A stretch of 64,000 nucleotides of DNA from Streptomyces sp. NBC_01465 (lineage in GTDB: Bacteria; Actinomycetota; Actinomycetes; Streptomycetales; Streptomycetaceae): assembly GCF_036227325.1 (NCBI RefSeq), contig NZ_CP109467.1:5890001-5954000 (forward strand), given 5' to 3'. Below the pieces are notes generated by a model. The model searched no databases. It saw nothing but the letters and a program-made list of their open reading frames with translations, and was not told where the DNA came from. A program made the translations under genes and the position numbers. Of this stretch, positions 36,255-44,372 are shown in pieces; within the stretch, counting starts at the first letter, position 1, and each line of letters opens with the position of its first letter.

Positions 36255-37472
36255 ATGCGTACCCGCTTCAGAGTCTGGACGGCCGCTGCCGCCGCCGGAC
36301 TCGCCGCAGTCCTGGGTCTGACGCTCATACCCCAGGCATCCGCCGCGAAGGCGACCACCGAAGCCCCGGCGGTCGCCGCCGCCCCCGCCGCCTTCACCCA
36401 CCCCGGCGTGCTGGTCAGCCGCCCGCAGCTCGACTTCGTGCGGGGCAAGGTCCAGGCGGGCGCGGCCCCCTGGAAGGCCGCGTACGACCAGATGATGGCG
36501 AGCAAGTACGCCTCGCTGACCCGCACCGCCGCCCCGCGCGCCACCGTCGAGTGCGGGTCCTACTCCAACCCCAACTACGGCTGTACGGACGAGCGCGAGG
36601 ACGCCATCGCCGCGTACACGCTCTCGCTCGCCTGGTACATCACCCAGGACGCCAAGTACGCCAAGAAGGCCATCGAGATCATGGACGCCTGGTCGGCCGT
36701 GATCAAGGCGCACACCAACAGCAACGCCCCGCTGCAGACCGGCTGGGCGGGGTCGGTGTGGCCGCGCGCCGCCGAGATCGTCAAGTACACCTACACCGGC
36801 GGCTGGGCCAACTCGGGCCGCTTCGGCACCATGCTCAGAGACGTCTACCTGCCCACCGTCATCAAGGGCTCCAACTCCAACGGCAACTGGGAGCTGTCGA
36901 TGACGGAGGCCGCGATCGGCATCTCCGTCTTCCTGGAGGACCGCACCTCCTACGACAAGGCCGTCGCCACCTTCCGCGGCCGCGTCCCCGCGTACATCTA
37001 CATCAGCGCAGACGGCGCCCTGCCCAAGGTCGCCCCGAACAGCGGGCTGAGCGGCAGCGCGGCGATCATCAAGTACTGGCAGGGCCAGTCGGTCTTCATG
37101 GACGGCCTCACCCAGGAGACCTGCCGCGACCTCACCCACACCGGCTACGGCATCTCCGCCATCTCGCACATCGCCGAGACCAGCCGCATCCAGGGCCAGG
37201 ACCTCTACCCGGAGATCGCCGAGCGGCTGCGCCAGGCGCTGGGCCTGCAGTCCAAGTACATGATGGGCGCGGCCGTCCCGTCGAACCTCTGCGGAGGAAC
37301 GCTGAAGGACAGCCTCGGCCCGATCGCCGAGGTCGGCTTCAACGCCCTCCACAACAGGCTCGGTTACGCGATGACCAACACCCAGGCGCTGACGGAGCAG
37401 CAGCGCCCGGCCGGCTCCAACAACCTCTTCGTGGCCTGGGAGACGCTCACGCACGCGAACAACCCGGCGTGA
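36255..37472 (+). CDS. secreted polysaccharide lyase (alginate lyase family)
   Basis: 405 residues. The signal peptide is RFRVWTAAAAAGLAAVLGL with cleavage after ASA (about residue 30). The mature protein is an (alpha/alpha) toroid of the alginate-lyase superfamily (PF05426 type), with FTHPGVLVSRPQLDFVRGKV and a conserved active-site-like region containing ETCRDLTHTGYGISAISHIAE. It would cleave uronate-containing polymers by beta-elimination; the exact substrate is unknown. ATG 36255 follows GGAAGG at ten bases. It stands alone with its own promoter and operators; no uronate catabolism genes are adjacent. Confidence 0.88.
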   Translation: MRTRFRVWTAAAAAGLAAVLGLTLIPQASAAKATTEAPAVAAAPAAFTHPGVLVSRPQLDFVRGKVQAGAAPWKAAYDQMMASKYASLTRTAAPRATVECGSYSNPNYGCTDEREDAIAAYTLSLAWYITQDAKYAKKAIEIMDAWSAVIKAHTNSNAPLQTGWAGSVWPRAAEIVKYTYTGGWANSGRFGTMLRDVYLPTVIKGSNSNGNWELSMTEAAIGISVFLEDRTSYDKAVATFRGRVPAYIYISADGALPKVAPNSGLSGSAAIIKYWQGQSVFMDGLTQETCRDLTHTGYGISAISHIAETSRIQGQDLYPEIAERLRQALGLQSKYMMGAAVPSNLCGGTLKDSLGPIAEVGFNALHNRLGYAMTNTQALTEQQRPAGSNNLFVAWETLTHANNPA

Positions 37473-37485
37473 CGGTCTGCGCTTG

Positions 37486-37881
37486 TCACGCGGAGAAGTA
37501 GACCACCTTGGCCGGTGAGATCCGGACGACCACCCGGACCTCACCGGCCTTGTCGGCGGGCGGCGGCTGGCCGACGTACTTCTGCGAGACCTCGTGCTGG
37601 ACGGCGGTGTCCACGTCCTCCGTCACGGTGGCCGTGCCGCGGATCTCCACCGTGCGGTACGGGTTCTCCTGGTCGACCACGGTCACGCTGATCCGTGGGT
37701 CCTTCGCCAGATTGCGGGCCTTCTGGCGCCCGGCCAGGGTCGAGAAGAGCAGCTCGTCGCCGTCCCGGAGCACCCAGATCACCGAGGTCTGCGGGTCGCA
37801 GGTCCGTGCGTCGAGCGTGGCCACGGTGGCGAAGTTCCGGCCGTCGAGCAGTTCGCGTGTCGCTTCGTCGAAGACAGTCAT
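37486..37881 (-). CDS. PPOX-class flavin/F420-dependent oxidoreductase-like protein
   Basis: 131 residues, a single split-barrel domain of the pyridoxamine-5'-phosphate oxidase class (FATVATLDARTCDPQTSVIW, then KARNLAKDPRISVTV and a TVEIRG strand). This small form commonly binds F420 or FMN. Substrate unknown. It starts at ATG 37881 with a weak ribosome binding site, convergent with the lyase gene (13 bases apart). Confidence 0.9.
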   Translation of the reverse strand: MTVFDEATRELLDGRNFATVATLDARTCDPQTSVIWVLRDGDELLFSTLAGRQKARNLAKDPRISVTVVDQENPYRTVEIRGTATVTEDVDTAVQHEVSQKYVGQPPPADKAGEVRVVVRISPAKVVYFSA

Positions 37882-37926
37882 GCCGGGGTGAACACAACAG
37901 CCCCTGGATCTATGCCGGTTGACGCC

Positions 37927-39471
37927 TCACTCCCCGACGACCGCCTTCGATGTGAGGCGTCCGTCCCGGTAGCAGAGCCGGTAGGCGGGGAGTGAGTCGT
38001 AGGCGCGGGTGCGGTAGTACGCGCACTCCTCGCCCGCGGGCTCCGGCGGCGCGCCCTCGGGGGCGCCGTCCATGTCGTACGGGGGGAGAAGGTCGTCGAC
38101 CTGCGCCGTGCTCTGCCCGACCCGGATCCGGTCGTAGTCGGCGCGGTCCAGGACCGAGCGGTACTGGGTGTAGAGCGAGAACAGCCCGATCATGCACGCG
38201 AGCCCCGCCACCACGGCCACCGGAATCCAGATGGCCTGTGCCAGACCGCGCCGTACGCGCTTCCGTGCGTGCGCCAACTCCCGGGCGGAGGTGGTGGATT
38301 CGGGTGCGCGGGCCGCGGAGGCGGGCCCCGGTGCGTACGGCAGTACGGCGCACACCGCGAAGCCGCCCTCGGGTGTCGGGCCGTGCGTGAGCGCGCCGCC
38401 CGCGAGGCGGACGCGCTCGTCGAGGCCGACCAGGCCCGTGCCGCTCCCGGTGGCGCCGGGGAGCGGGCCCGCCGGGCGCGGGGCGCCGGTGACCGTGACC
38501 GTGAGGGCGGAGTCGGTCCGTACGAGAGAGACCGCGACCCGCGCTCCGGGTGCGTGTTTCGCCGCGTTGGTGAGCGCCTCCTGGACGGTGCGGTGGAGGG
38601 CGCGGCCGGTCATCGGCGCGAGCTCGCTCTCCGGTCCCTCCTCGGCCAGTTCCACCGCCATCCCCGACTCCTGGGCGCGCTTGACCAGTTCGGCGACGGT
38701 CTCGTCGGCGGGGGTGACGGGGGCCGCCGCGTCGTCCTCGCGCAGGACGCCGATGACGTCCCGCAGCCGCGCGGTCGCCGCCCCGGCCGCCGCCCGCAGC
38801 TCCCCGGCGGCGGCCTGCTGCTGCGGCCCGAGGGCGCGGTCGACCTCCAGGGCGGCCGCCCGTACCGCGATCAGCGCGAGGTCGTGCCCGAGCGAGTCGT
38901 GCATGTCGCCCGCGATCCGGGACCGCTCGCGCAGCCGGGCGCGGTCGGCGGCGTCCTGCTGCTCGCGCTCGAGCCGGTCGGCCAACTCCCAGCCCGCGCT
39001 GACGAGTTGGGCGTACTGCCGTACGTAGCGGCCGATCAGCCAGGGGATGACGACGGTGAAGACGAGGGTGGTGAGCTGGGTCAGCCAGGCCCACAGATCG
39101 TCGCCGACGGCCATGGAGAGCACCAGCCCGCCGACGGCGACAGCGCAGAAGGTGACGAGGGCGGGCCGGGCCCGCTCCAGCCGCCGCCCGGCCAGATACC
39201 CGAACAGGACGAGAGCGGTGCCGTAGGCGGAGGTCCACATCTCGGGTGTGACGGCGAGGCTGAGGCCGACGGCGATGAGGAGCGAGAGCAGCGGCCGACG
39301 GCGAGAAAGGCCGACGGCGAGGCCGAGGGCGGCAACACCGAGAACGATCTGCCACCAGGCACCGCCGTCATTGCCGTCGGCCTTGAGGGTGACGGGCACA
39401 CTGACCAGCACCCAGAGGGCGAGGTCGACGGCACGGGTGCGCCAGGTGGTATCGAGGGGCTTGCTCTGCAT
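37927..39471 (-). CDS. NarL-type sensor histidine kinase with a C-terminal membrane anchor
   Basis: 514 residues. Four to five N-terminal transmembrane helices (about 15-150) are followed by the HisKA_3 box with phospho-acceptor H191 (GDMHDSLGHDL) and a HATPase domain (N box near VQEALTNAAKHAPG). Unusually, a further transmembrane helix (about 411-433) and an 80-residue extracytoplasmic tail follow the kinase domain; the tail has IRVGQSTAQVDDLLP, a BamE/SmpA-like motif, and two cysteines (483 and 500). The start is ATG 39471. It is divergent from an ABC transporter; its probable partner regulator lies beyond that transporter. Confidence 0.9.
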   Translation of the reverse strand: MQSKPLDTTWRTRAVDLALWVLVSVPVTLKADGNDGGAWWQIVLGVAALGLAVGLSRRRPLLSLLIAVGLSLAVTPEMWTSAYGTALVLFGYLAGRRLERARPALVTFCAVAVGGLVLSMAVGDDLWAWLTQLTTLVFTVVIPWLIGRYVRQYAQLVSAGWELADRLEREQQDAADRARLRERSRIAGDMHDSLGHDLALIAVRAAALEVDRALGPQQQAAAGELRAAAGAATARLRDVIGVLREDDAAAPVTPADETVAELVKRAQESGMAVELAEEGPESELAPMTGRALHRTVQEALTNAAKHAPGARVAVSLVRTDSALTVTVTGAPRPAGPLPGATGSGTGLVGLDERVRLAGGALTHGPTPEGGFAVCAVLPYAPGPASAARAPESTTSARELAHARKRVRRGLAQAIWIPVAVVAGLACMIGLFSLYTQYRSVLDRADYDRIRVGQSTAQVDDLLPPYDMDGAPEGAPPEPAGEECAYYRTRAYDSLPAYRLCYRDGRLTSKAVVGE

Positions 39472-39505
39472 GATCCCCACTCTGCCCGACGCGCCCCGTC
39501 CCCCG

Positions 39506-39525
39506 CCCCCGACGAAAGTCGGGGG
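39506..39525. promoter_or_regulatory. CCCCCGAC-GAAA-GTCGGGGG palindrome upstream of the ABC transporter
   Basis: A perfect eight-base inverted repeat with a GAAA spacer lies in the 111-base divergent region between the kinase and ABC genes. NarL-type regulators usually bind such short-spaced repeats, so it is a candidate site for the RR at 41262-41939. Downstream, TAGCGT (39570-39575) ends seven bases before the ABC ATG and could be the -10 of a leaderless transcript. Confidence 0.5.
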
Positions 39526-39582
39526 ATGTCGCTTCCCTTCGCCCCATGAGCCGGACCTGCCCCGATCCCTAGCGTCGTCCCC

Positions 39583-40485
39583 ATGATTCAGCTGCGTGAA
39601 CTCACCAAGCGCTACGGCCCCACCCCCGCCGTGGACGGCCTCACCCTCGACATCGCCCCCGGACGCATCACCGGGTTCCTCGGGCCCAACGGCGCCGGCA
39701 AGTCCACCACCATGCGGATGATCCTGGGCCTCGACCGGCCCACCTCCGGTACCGCCCTCGTCGCAGGGAAGCCGTACGCCGCACACGCCCACCCCCTCCG
39801 CGAGATCGGCGCGCTCCTCGACGCCAAGGCCCTCCATCCCCGTCGCAGCGCCCGCAACCACCTCCTCGCCATGGCCGCCACCCACGCCATCCCCGCCCGC
39901 CGCGTCGACGAGGTGCTCGACACCGTCGGGCTCACCGAGGTCGCGGGGCGGGCGGCGGGGACGTACTCCCTCGGGATGGGGCAGCGGCTCGGGATCGCGG
40001 GCGCCCTGCTCGGCGATCCGCAGGTGCTGATGCTCGACGAGCCCGTCAACGGCCTCGACCCCGACGGCGTGCGCTGGATCCGCACCTTCCTCCGTTCGCT
40101 CGCCGCCGAGGGCCGCACCGTCTTCATCTCCTCGCACCTGATGAGCGAGATGGAGCAGACCGCCGACCGCCTCGTCGTCATCGGCAGGGGGAAGCTGATC
40201 GCGGACACCGAGATCGGCGAGCTGCTCCACTCCTCCTCCGTACGCGTTCGGGGTCCCGAGCTCGGCCCCCTCGCCGCCGCCCTGCCCCCGGCGGACATCC
40301 GCTGGGAGAGCGCGCAGGAGCTGATCGTGTCAGGTACGACCACCGACCGCGTCGGCGATCTCGCACACACCGCAGGCGTACGCATCCATGAACTGCACGC
40401 CGTCGAGGCCTCGTTGGAGCAGGTCTACATGGACCTCACGGCCGACAGCGTCGACTACAAGAAGAAGGCGCAGGCCACCGTATGA
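39583..40485 (+). CDS. ABC transporter ATP-binding protein
   Basis: 300 residues. Walker A GPNGAGKST (about 34-42), Q-loop region IGALLDAKAL, signature YSLGMGQRLG (a variant of LSGGQ), Walker B VLMLDEPVNGLD and the H-loop FISSHLM are present, and the C-terminal domain of about 90 residues resembles those of bacitracin or lantibiotic-type exporters. No ribosome binding site precedes ATG 39583, and a -10-like TAGCGT is seven bases upstream, so it may be leaderless. It overlaps its permease gene by four bases (ATGA). Confidence 0.92.
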   Translation: MIQLRELTKRYGPTPAVDGLTLDIAPGRITGFLGPNGAGKSTTMRMILGLDRPTSGTALVAGKPYAAHAHPLREIGALLDAKALHPRRSARNHLLAMAATHAIPARRVDEVLDTVGLTEVAGRAAGTYSLGMGQRLGIAGALLGDPQVLMLDEPVNGLDPDGVRWIRTFLRSLAAEGRTVFISSHLMSEMEQTADRLVVIGRGKLIADTEIGELLHSSSVRVRGPELGPLAAALPPADIRWESAQELIVSGTTTDRVGDLAHTAGVRIHELHAVEASLEQVYMDLTADSVDYKKKAQATV

Positions 40486-41255
40486 GCAGCACCATGAACG
40501 CCCTCAACGCCGAGTGGATCAAGCTCCGCACCCTGCGCTCGACGTGGTGGGCGGTGGCCGCCTCGGCCCTCGCGATGGTGGCCTCCGCACCGCTGACGGC
40601 GATGACGATGACCAACAACAACGAGGCGGCGCACGCGGCGCCCGGCTCGGTCGCGTACACGAGCGTCGCGGTCCAACTCACCGCCTACTTCGTGCAGTTC
40701 ATCGTGATCGCCCCCGCCGTCCTCGCCATCACCAGTGAGTACGCGCACGGCTCCCTCGCGACCTCCCTCCAGTGCGTCCCCGTCCGCGCCCGGCTCCTGC
40801 TGGCCAAGGCGGGTGTCGTCGCAGGGCTCGGCTTCGGGGCCGGGGTGCTCAACGGGGCGCTCGGCACCTTCACCGGAGGCCCGTCGCTGGAGCAGTACGG
40901 GGTCCTGGACGGCGGTCAGGCCGTACGGCAGATCCTGGCGATGGGGGTCTTCTGCGCGCTCGCGGCGGTCTTCGCGCTGGGCACGGGAGCGGTGCTGCGC
41001 AGTTCGGCGGGGACGGTCACCGTTCTCTTCGTGGTGATGCTGGTGCTTCCGCTGCTGCTGCTCGGGCTTGCGGAGGTGCTCGGCCAGACCTGGCTCGCGA
41101 ACCTCTCCGAGTGCTTCCCCTCGACCGCCGGCATCGGCTTCATGAGCGGCGACACGCACCCCTTCGGCCCGGCGGTGGCGCTGCTGATCCTCGCGGCGTG
41201 GGCGGCGGCAGCGCTCGCGGCAGCCGCACGCGTCCTCAACTCCCGGGACGCGTAA
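40482..41255 (+). CDS. ABC transporter permease
   Basis: 257 residues with six predicted transmembrane segments (about 22-42, 65-85, 105-125, 148-170, 175-195, 222-245), an ABC-2 type permease with a characteristic N-terminal NALNAEWIKLRTLRSTWWAV. It pairs with the preceding ATPase, probably exporting a drug or peptide. It is convergent with the response-regulator gene (six bases apart). Confidence 0.9.
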   Translation: MSSTMNALNAEWIKLRTLRSTWWAVAASALAMVASAPLTAMTMTNNNEAAHAAPGSVAYTSVAVQLTAYFVQFIVIAPAVLAITSEYAHGSLATSLQCVPVRARLLLAKAGVVAGLGFGAGVLNGALGTFTGGPSLEQYGVLDGGQAVRQILAMGVFCALAAVFALGTGAVLRSSAGTVTVLFVVMLVLPLLLLGLAEVLGQTWLANLSECFPSTAGIGFMSGDTHPFGPAVALLILAAWAAAALAAAARVLNSRDA

Positions 41256-41261
41256 CCGACT

Positions 41262-41939
41262 TCATGCGCCGTCCTCGGCGACCAGCCCGGCCTCGTACGC
41301 CAGAATCGCCAGCTGCACGCGGTTCTTGAGGTCGAGCCGACCGAGGACGGCGCTGACGTGCGCTTTCACCGTCCCCTCGACGACAAAGAGCTTCCCCGCG
41401 ATCTCCGCGTTGGACAGCCCGCCCCCGACGAGCGCCACGACCTCCCGCTCCCGTGCGGTCAGCCCCTCAAGACGGGCGCGTGCGGCGGATGCCCGCGAGA
41501 GCTGCCCGCTGCCGAGGTGTGTGATGACCCGGCGGGCCACCTCGGGTGAGAGGAAGGCGGCGCCCTCGGCGACGGCCTGGATGCCCGCGATCAGCTCCCG
41601 CGGGTTCCCCGACTTCAGCAGGAAGCCGCTGACGCCCGAGCCGAGCGCCCGCGCGATGTACTCGTCCTCGGAGAAGGTGGTGAGCATGATGAGCGCGGTC
41701 TCCGGCGCGACCTTCCGCAGTTCCTCGGCCGCCTGCAGCCCGTCGAGCCGCGGCATGCGGATGTCGAGCAGGGTCACGTCCGGCCGGTGTTTGAGGGTGA
41801 GTTCGACGGCCTCGCGCCCGTCGCCGGCCTCCGCGACGACCTCGATGGCGGGCTCGGCGGTGAGGATCGCCCGCACCCCCGCACGGATCATCGCTTCGTC
41901 GTCGGCGAGCAGGACGCGTACGCGGGGCTGGGAGGTCAT
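41262..41939 (-). CDS. NarL/LuxR-type response regulator
   Basis: 225 residues. The receiver domain has D59 as phospho-acceptor (VTLLDIRMP) with acidic D13-D14 and the LLKSG lysine; the LuxR-type helix-turn-helix is at about 160-215 (LTAREREVVALVGGGLSNAE). It is the likely partner of the kinase at 37927, from which it is separated by the ABC transporter the pair probably controls. TAGGCT lies six bases before ATG 41939, so this may also be leaderless. Confidence 0.9.
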   Translation of the reverse strand: MTSQPRVRVLLADDEAMIRAGVRAILTAEPAIEVVAEAGDGREAVELTLKHRPDVTLLDIRMPRLDGLQAAEELRKVAPETALIMLTTFSEDEYIARALGSGVSGFLLKSGNPRELIAGIQAVAEGAAFLSPEVARRVITHLGSGQLSRASAARARLEGLTAREREVVALVGGGLSNAEIAGKLFVVEGTVKAHVSAVLGRLDLKNRVQLAILAYEAGLVAEDGA

Positions 41940-41952
41940 GTGATCAGCCTAG

Positions 41953-42414
41953 TCAGCGGGACGGCCCCACGAGCGGCACGGTCAGATGCCGGCCCTTGAG
42001 CTCGCGCACTTCGTGCCACGCCTGTACGGCGGTCGGGACGACCCTGAAGTAGGCGTACGAGCCGCCTTCCTCGCGGGGGTCCCAGCCGGTCCGCTCCGTG
42101 AAGGCGTCCGCAGCCCGTGCAGGAACCTCCGACAACGTGAAGGTCTCCACCTCGCCGTCGATGAGGACGACGTCCCGCGTGTGCCCGAGCGCGAGCCGGG
42201 TCCGGCCGCCGGAACGGAGGTTGCGGCCGGTCGGGTTGGTGAGACGCGTGGCCAGCCAGAGCGCCTCGCCGTCCCAGACGAACCAGAGCGCGACGAGGCA
42301 CGGAACGCCGTCCGCGTCGGCGGAGGCGACCCAGATGTCGAGCTCGCTCTCCAGCCGTGCCAGTACGTCGGCCGTGCGCTGTTCCCGGCTGCGGGGCGGT
42401 GCGGTGATCTTCAT
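41953..42414 (-). CDS. PPOX-class flavoprotein
   Basis: 153 residues with the split-barrel fold of pyridoxamine-phosphate-oxidase-like proteins (VASADADGVPCLVALWFVW, followed by a GRNLRSGGRTRLALG strand). It probably binds FMN or F420; substrate unknown. It precedes the response regulator by 13 bases in the same direction and may share a transcript. Confidence 0.88.
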   Translation of the reverse strand: MKITAPPRSREQRTADVLARLESELDIWVASADADGVPCLVALWFVWDGEALWLATRLTNPTGRNLRSGGRTRLALGHTRDVVLIDGEVETFTLSEVPARAADAFTERTGWDPREEGGSYAYFRVVPTAVQAWHEVRELKGRHLTVPLVGPSR

Positions 42415-42472
42415 GGACGGTGACGCTAACCCGGCCCGGCCTGCGGCGCATCGGGCCGAGGTCCTACGCCCG

Positions 42473-42510
42473 GAGCCCCGCCGACCGCCGGATGGCGGAC
42501 GACGGGGCTC
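42473..42510. terminator. terminator between PPOX and M4 protease genes
   Basis: GAGCCCCG (42473-42480) pairs with CGGGGCTC (42503-42510), and an inner ACCGCC/GGCGG stem extends the hairpin. It follows the first M4 protease gene on the minus strand. Confidence 0.78.
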
Positions 42511-42540
42511 GTGTGGGGGGTGGAGCGTGGAGCGGTACGG

Positions 42541-44169
42541 CTAGCTGACGTTCACTGCCGACCAGGCGGCCGCGACCGCCTTGTACTCGGTGCTCGCGGT
42601 GCCGCCGTACAGCGCGGACGCGGCGCTGAGGGTGGCGGTGCGGGCCGCCTTGTAGTTGGTGGTGCTGGTCATGTACGTGGTCAGGGCCTTGTACCAGATC
42701 TGGATGGCCTTGTCCCGGCCGATGCCGGTGACCGTGGAGCCGTTGGAGGTCGGGGAGTTGTAGCTGACGCCGTTGATCGTCTTGGCGCCGCTGCCCTCGC
42801 TCAGCAGGTAGAAGAAGTGGTTGGCGATGCCCGACGAGTAGTGGACGTCGACGTTGCCCGCGGTCGACTTCCAGGCGTCCAGGGACGCGCCGTCCTTGCT
42901 CGGCTTGTCCATGTAGCGCAGCGGAGAGCCGTCGCCGTTGATGTCGATCTTCTCGCCGATGAGGTAGTCGCCGACGTCCGAGGCGTTGCTGGAGTAGAAC
43001 TCCACCGCGGTCCCGAAGATGTCGGAGGTCGCCTCGTTCAGGCCGCCGGACTCACCGCTGTAGTTGAGGTTGGCGGTGGCCGCCGTCAGGCCGTGGGACA
43101 TCTCGTGGCCGGCCACGTCGAGCGCGGTCAGCGGGGCGGCGTTGCCTGAGCCGTCGCCGTACGTCATGCAGAAGCAGCTGTCGTCCCAGAAGGCGTTCAC
43201 ATACGAATTGCCGTAGTGGACGCGGGAGTAGGAGGCGACGCCGTCACCCTTGATGCCGTTGCGCTTCAGGACGTTCTTGTAGAAGTCCCAGGTCTGCGCG
43301 GCACCGTAGTGCGCGTCGACCGCGGCGGTCTGCGTGCTGGAGCCGTTGCCGTCGCCCCAGACGTCGTCCGCGTCCGTGAGGAGCGTGCCCTTGCCGCTGG
43401 TCTTGTGGGCGAGGTTGTACGTCTTGTGGGCGCCGCGTGCCGCGTCGCTCAGCTGGTACGTCGAGCCGGAGAGCGTCGTCCCCAGCGTCACCTTGCCGCT
43501 GTACTCGCTGTTGCCGGTGCCGGTCTTGACCGCCTGCCACTCCGACAGCTTGGCGCCGGTGGTCGCGTCCGTGACGACGTGCAGCTGGCTGGGGGTGCCG
43601 TCGTCCTGGAAGCCGCCGACCACCGTCTCGTACGCGAGGGTGGGCGTGCCGGAGGCCGCCCAGATCACCTTGCGCGGGGCCTGGTCGGTGGTCGCCTTCT
43701 CGGCGCCCGCGGACTTGGCCGTGGTGAGGGCCTTGGACTGGGCCGCGGCGGGCTTGAGGGCGGGGGTCGTGCTCGCCACCTCGATGGACTTGGTGGTGGC
43801 CTTCGTGACGCTCGTAGCACCGGACTTGGCCTCGTGGACCACCAAGTCGCCGCCCAGGACGGGGAGTCCGGCGTAGGTGCGCTCGTAGCGGGTGTGCGTG
43901 GTGCCGTCCGCGTCCTTGATGACGTCTCTGACGACGAGCTTCTCCTGGCTGCCGAGCGAGAGCGTGTCGGCCGTGGCCGCCGTGGTGGCGGTGGCCTCAC
44001 GGATCAGCTCCGCGCGCTGGGAGGCGGAGAGGGAGAGCGGCTGTGCACCGGCGACTGTGGGGGTGGCGCCGGCGGGGGAGGAGACCAGCCCGGTGAGGCC
44101 GGTCGCCAGGAGCGCGGCGGCGGCTATCGACCCGGCGACGCGCGTAGAGCGGGATATCTGAGGGGTCAC
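42541..44169 (-). CDS. secreted M4 (thermolysin-family) metalloprotease, copy 1
   Basis: 542 residues. Signal peptide to about residue 35 (SSPAGA), FTP/PepSY propeptide to about 215, then the M4 domain with zinc motif HEMSH (355-359), third ligand E379 (GGLNEATSD) and the catalytic-His segment DVHYSSGIANH. The unusual motif DDSCFCMTYGDG (two close cysteines) precedes the zinc site. No C-terminal extra domain. The start is GTG 44169. It is about 200 bases downstream of a paralogue (copy 2) in the same direction, with a terminator between. Confidence 0.95.
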   Translation of the reverse strand: MTPQISRSTRVAGSIAAAALLATGLTGLVSSPAGATPTVAGAQPLSLSASQRAELIREATATTAATADTLSLGSQEKLVVRDVIKDADGTTHTRYERTYAGLPVLGGDLVVHEAKSGATSVTKATTKSIEVASTTPALKPAAAQSKALTTAKSAGAEKATTDQAPRKVIWAASGTPTLAYETVVGGFQDDGTPSQLHVVTDATTGAKLSEWQAVKTGTGNSEYSGKVTLGTTLSGSTYQLSDAARGAHKTYNLAHKTSGKGTLLTDADDVWGDGNGSSTQTAAVDAHYGAAQTWDFYKNVLKRNGIKGDGVASYSRVHYGNSYVNAFWDDSCFCMTYGDGSGNAAPLTALDVAGHEMSHGLTAATANLNYSGESGGLNEATSDIFGTAVEFYSSNASDVGDYLIGEKIDINGDGSPLRYMDKPSKDGASLDAWKSTAGNVDVHYSSGIANHFFYLLSEGSGAKTINGVSYNSPTSNGSTVTGIGRDKAIQIWYKALTTYMTSTTNYKAARTATLSAASALYGGTASTEYKAVAAAWSAVNVS

Positions 44170-44239
44170 CTGAAGTTCCCTTTCTTAAGGGGTGGGGGGT
44201 GGGAATGCGGGTGCCTCGTGGTGCGGGAGAAGCCTTGCA

Positions 44240-44258
44240 GACATGGTGTGGGCATGTC
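44240..44258 (-). promoter_or_regulatory. GACATG-N7-CATGTC palindrome upstream of M4 copy 1
   Basis: A perfect 6+7+6 inverted repeat, 71 bases upstream of the GTG start, in the predicted promoter region of the protease gene. It is a candidate operator for a dimeric regulator. Confidence 0.4.
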
Positions 44259-44298
44259 ATCGGGGCAAAACGGTCTTGGCCGAAAATTCACAGCTGGA

Positions 44299-44339
44299 GG
44301 GTGGGGCGCTGCCCGTGCGTCCAGGGAGACGCCCCACCC
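44299..44339 (-). terminator. terminator of M4 copy 2
   Basis: A 10-bp stem (GGGTGGGGCG with CGCCCCACCC) with a 21-base loop lies 34 bases after the stop of copy 2 and before the promoter of copy 1. Confidence 0.7.
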
Positions 44340-44372
44340 GGTCTGGCCGGAATCAGCTGTTGCGCGACCTCA

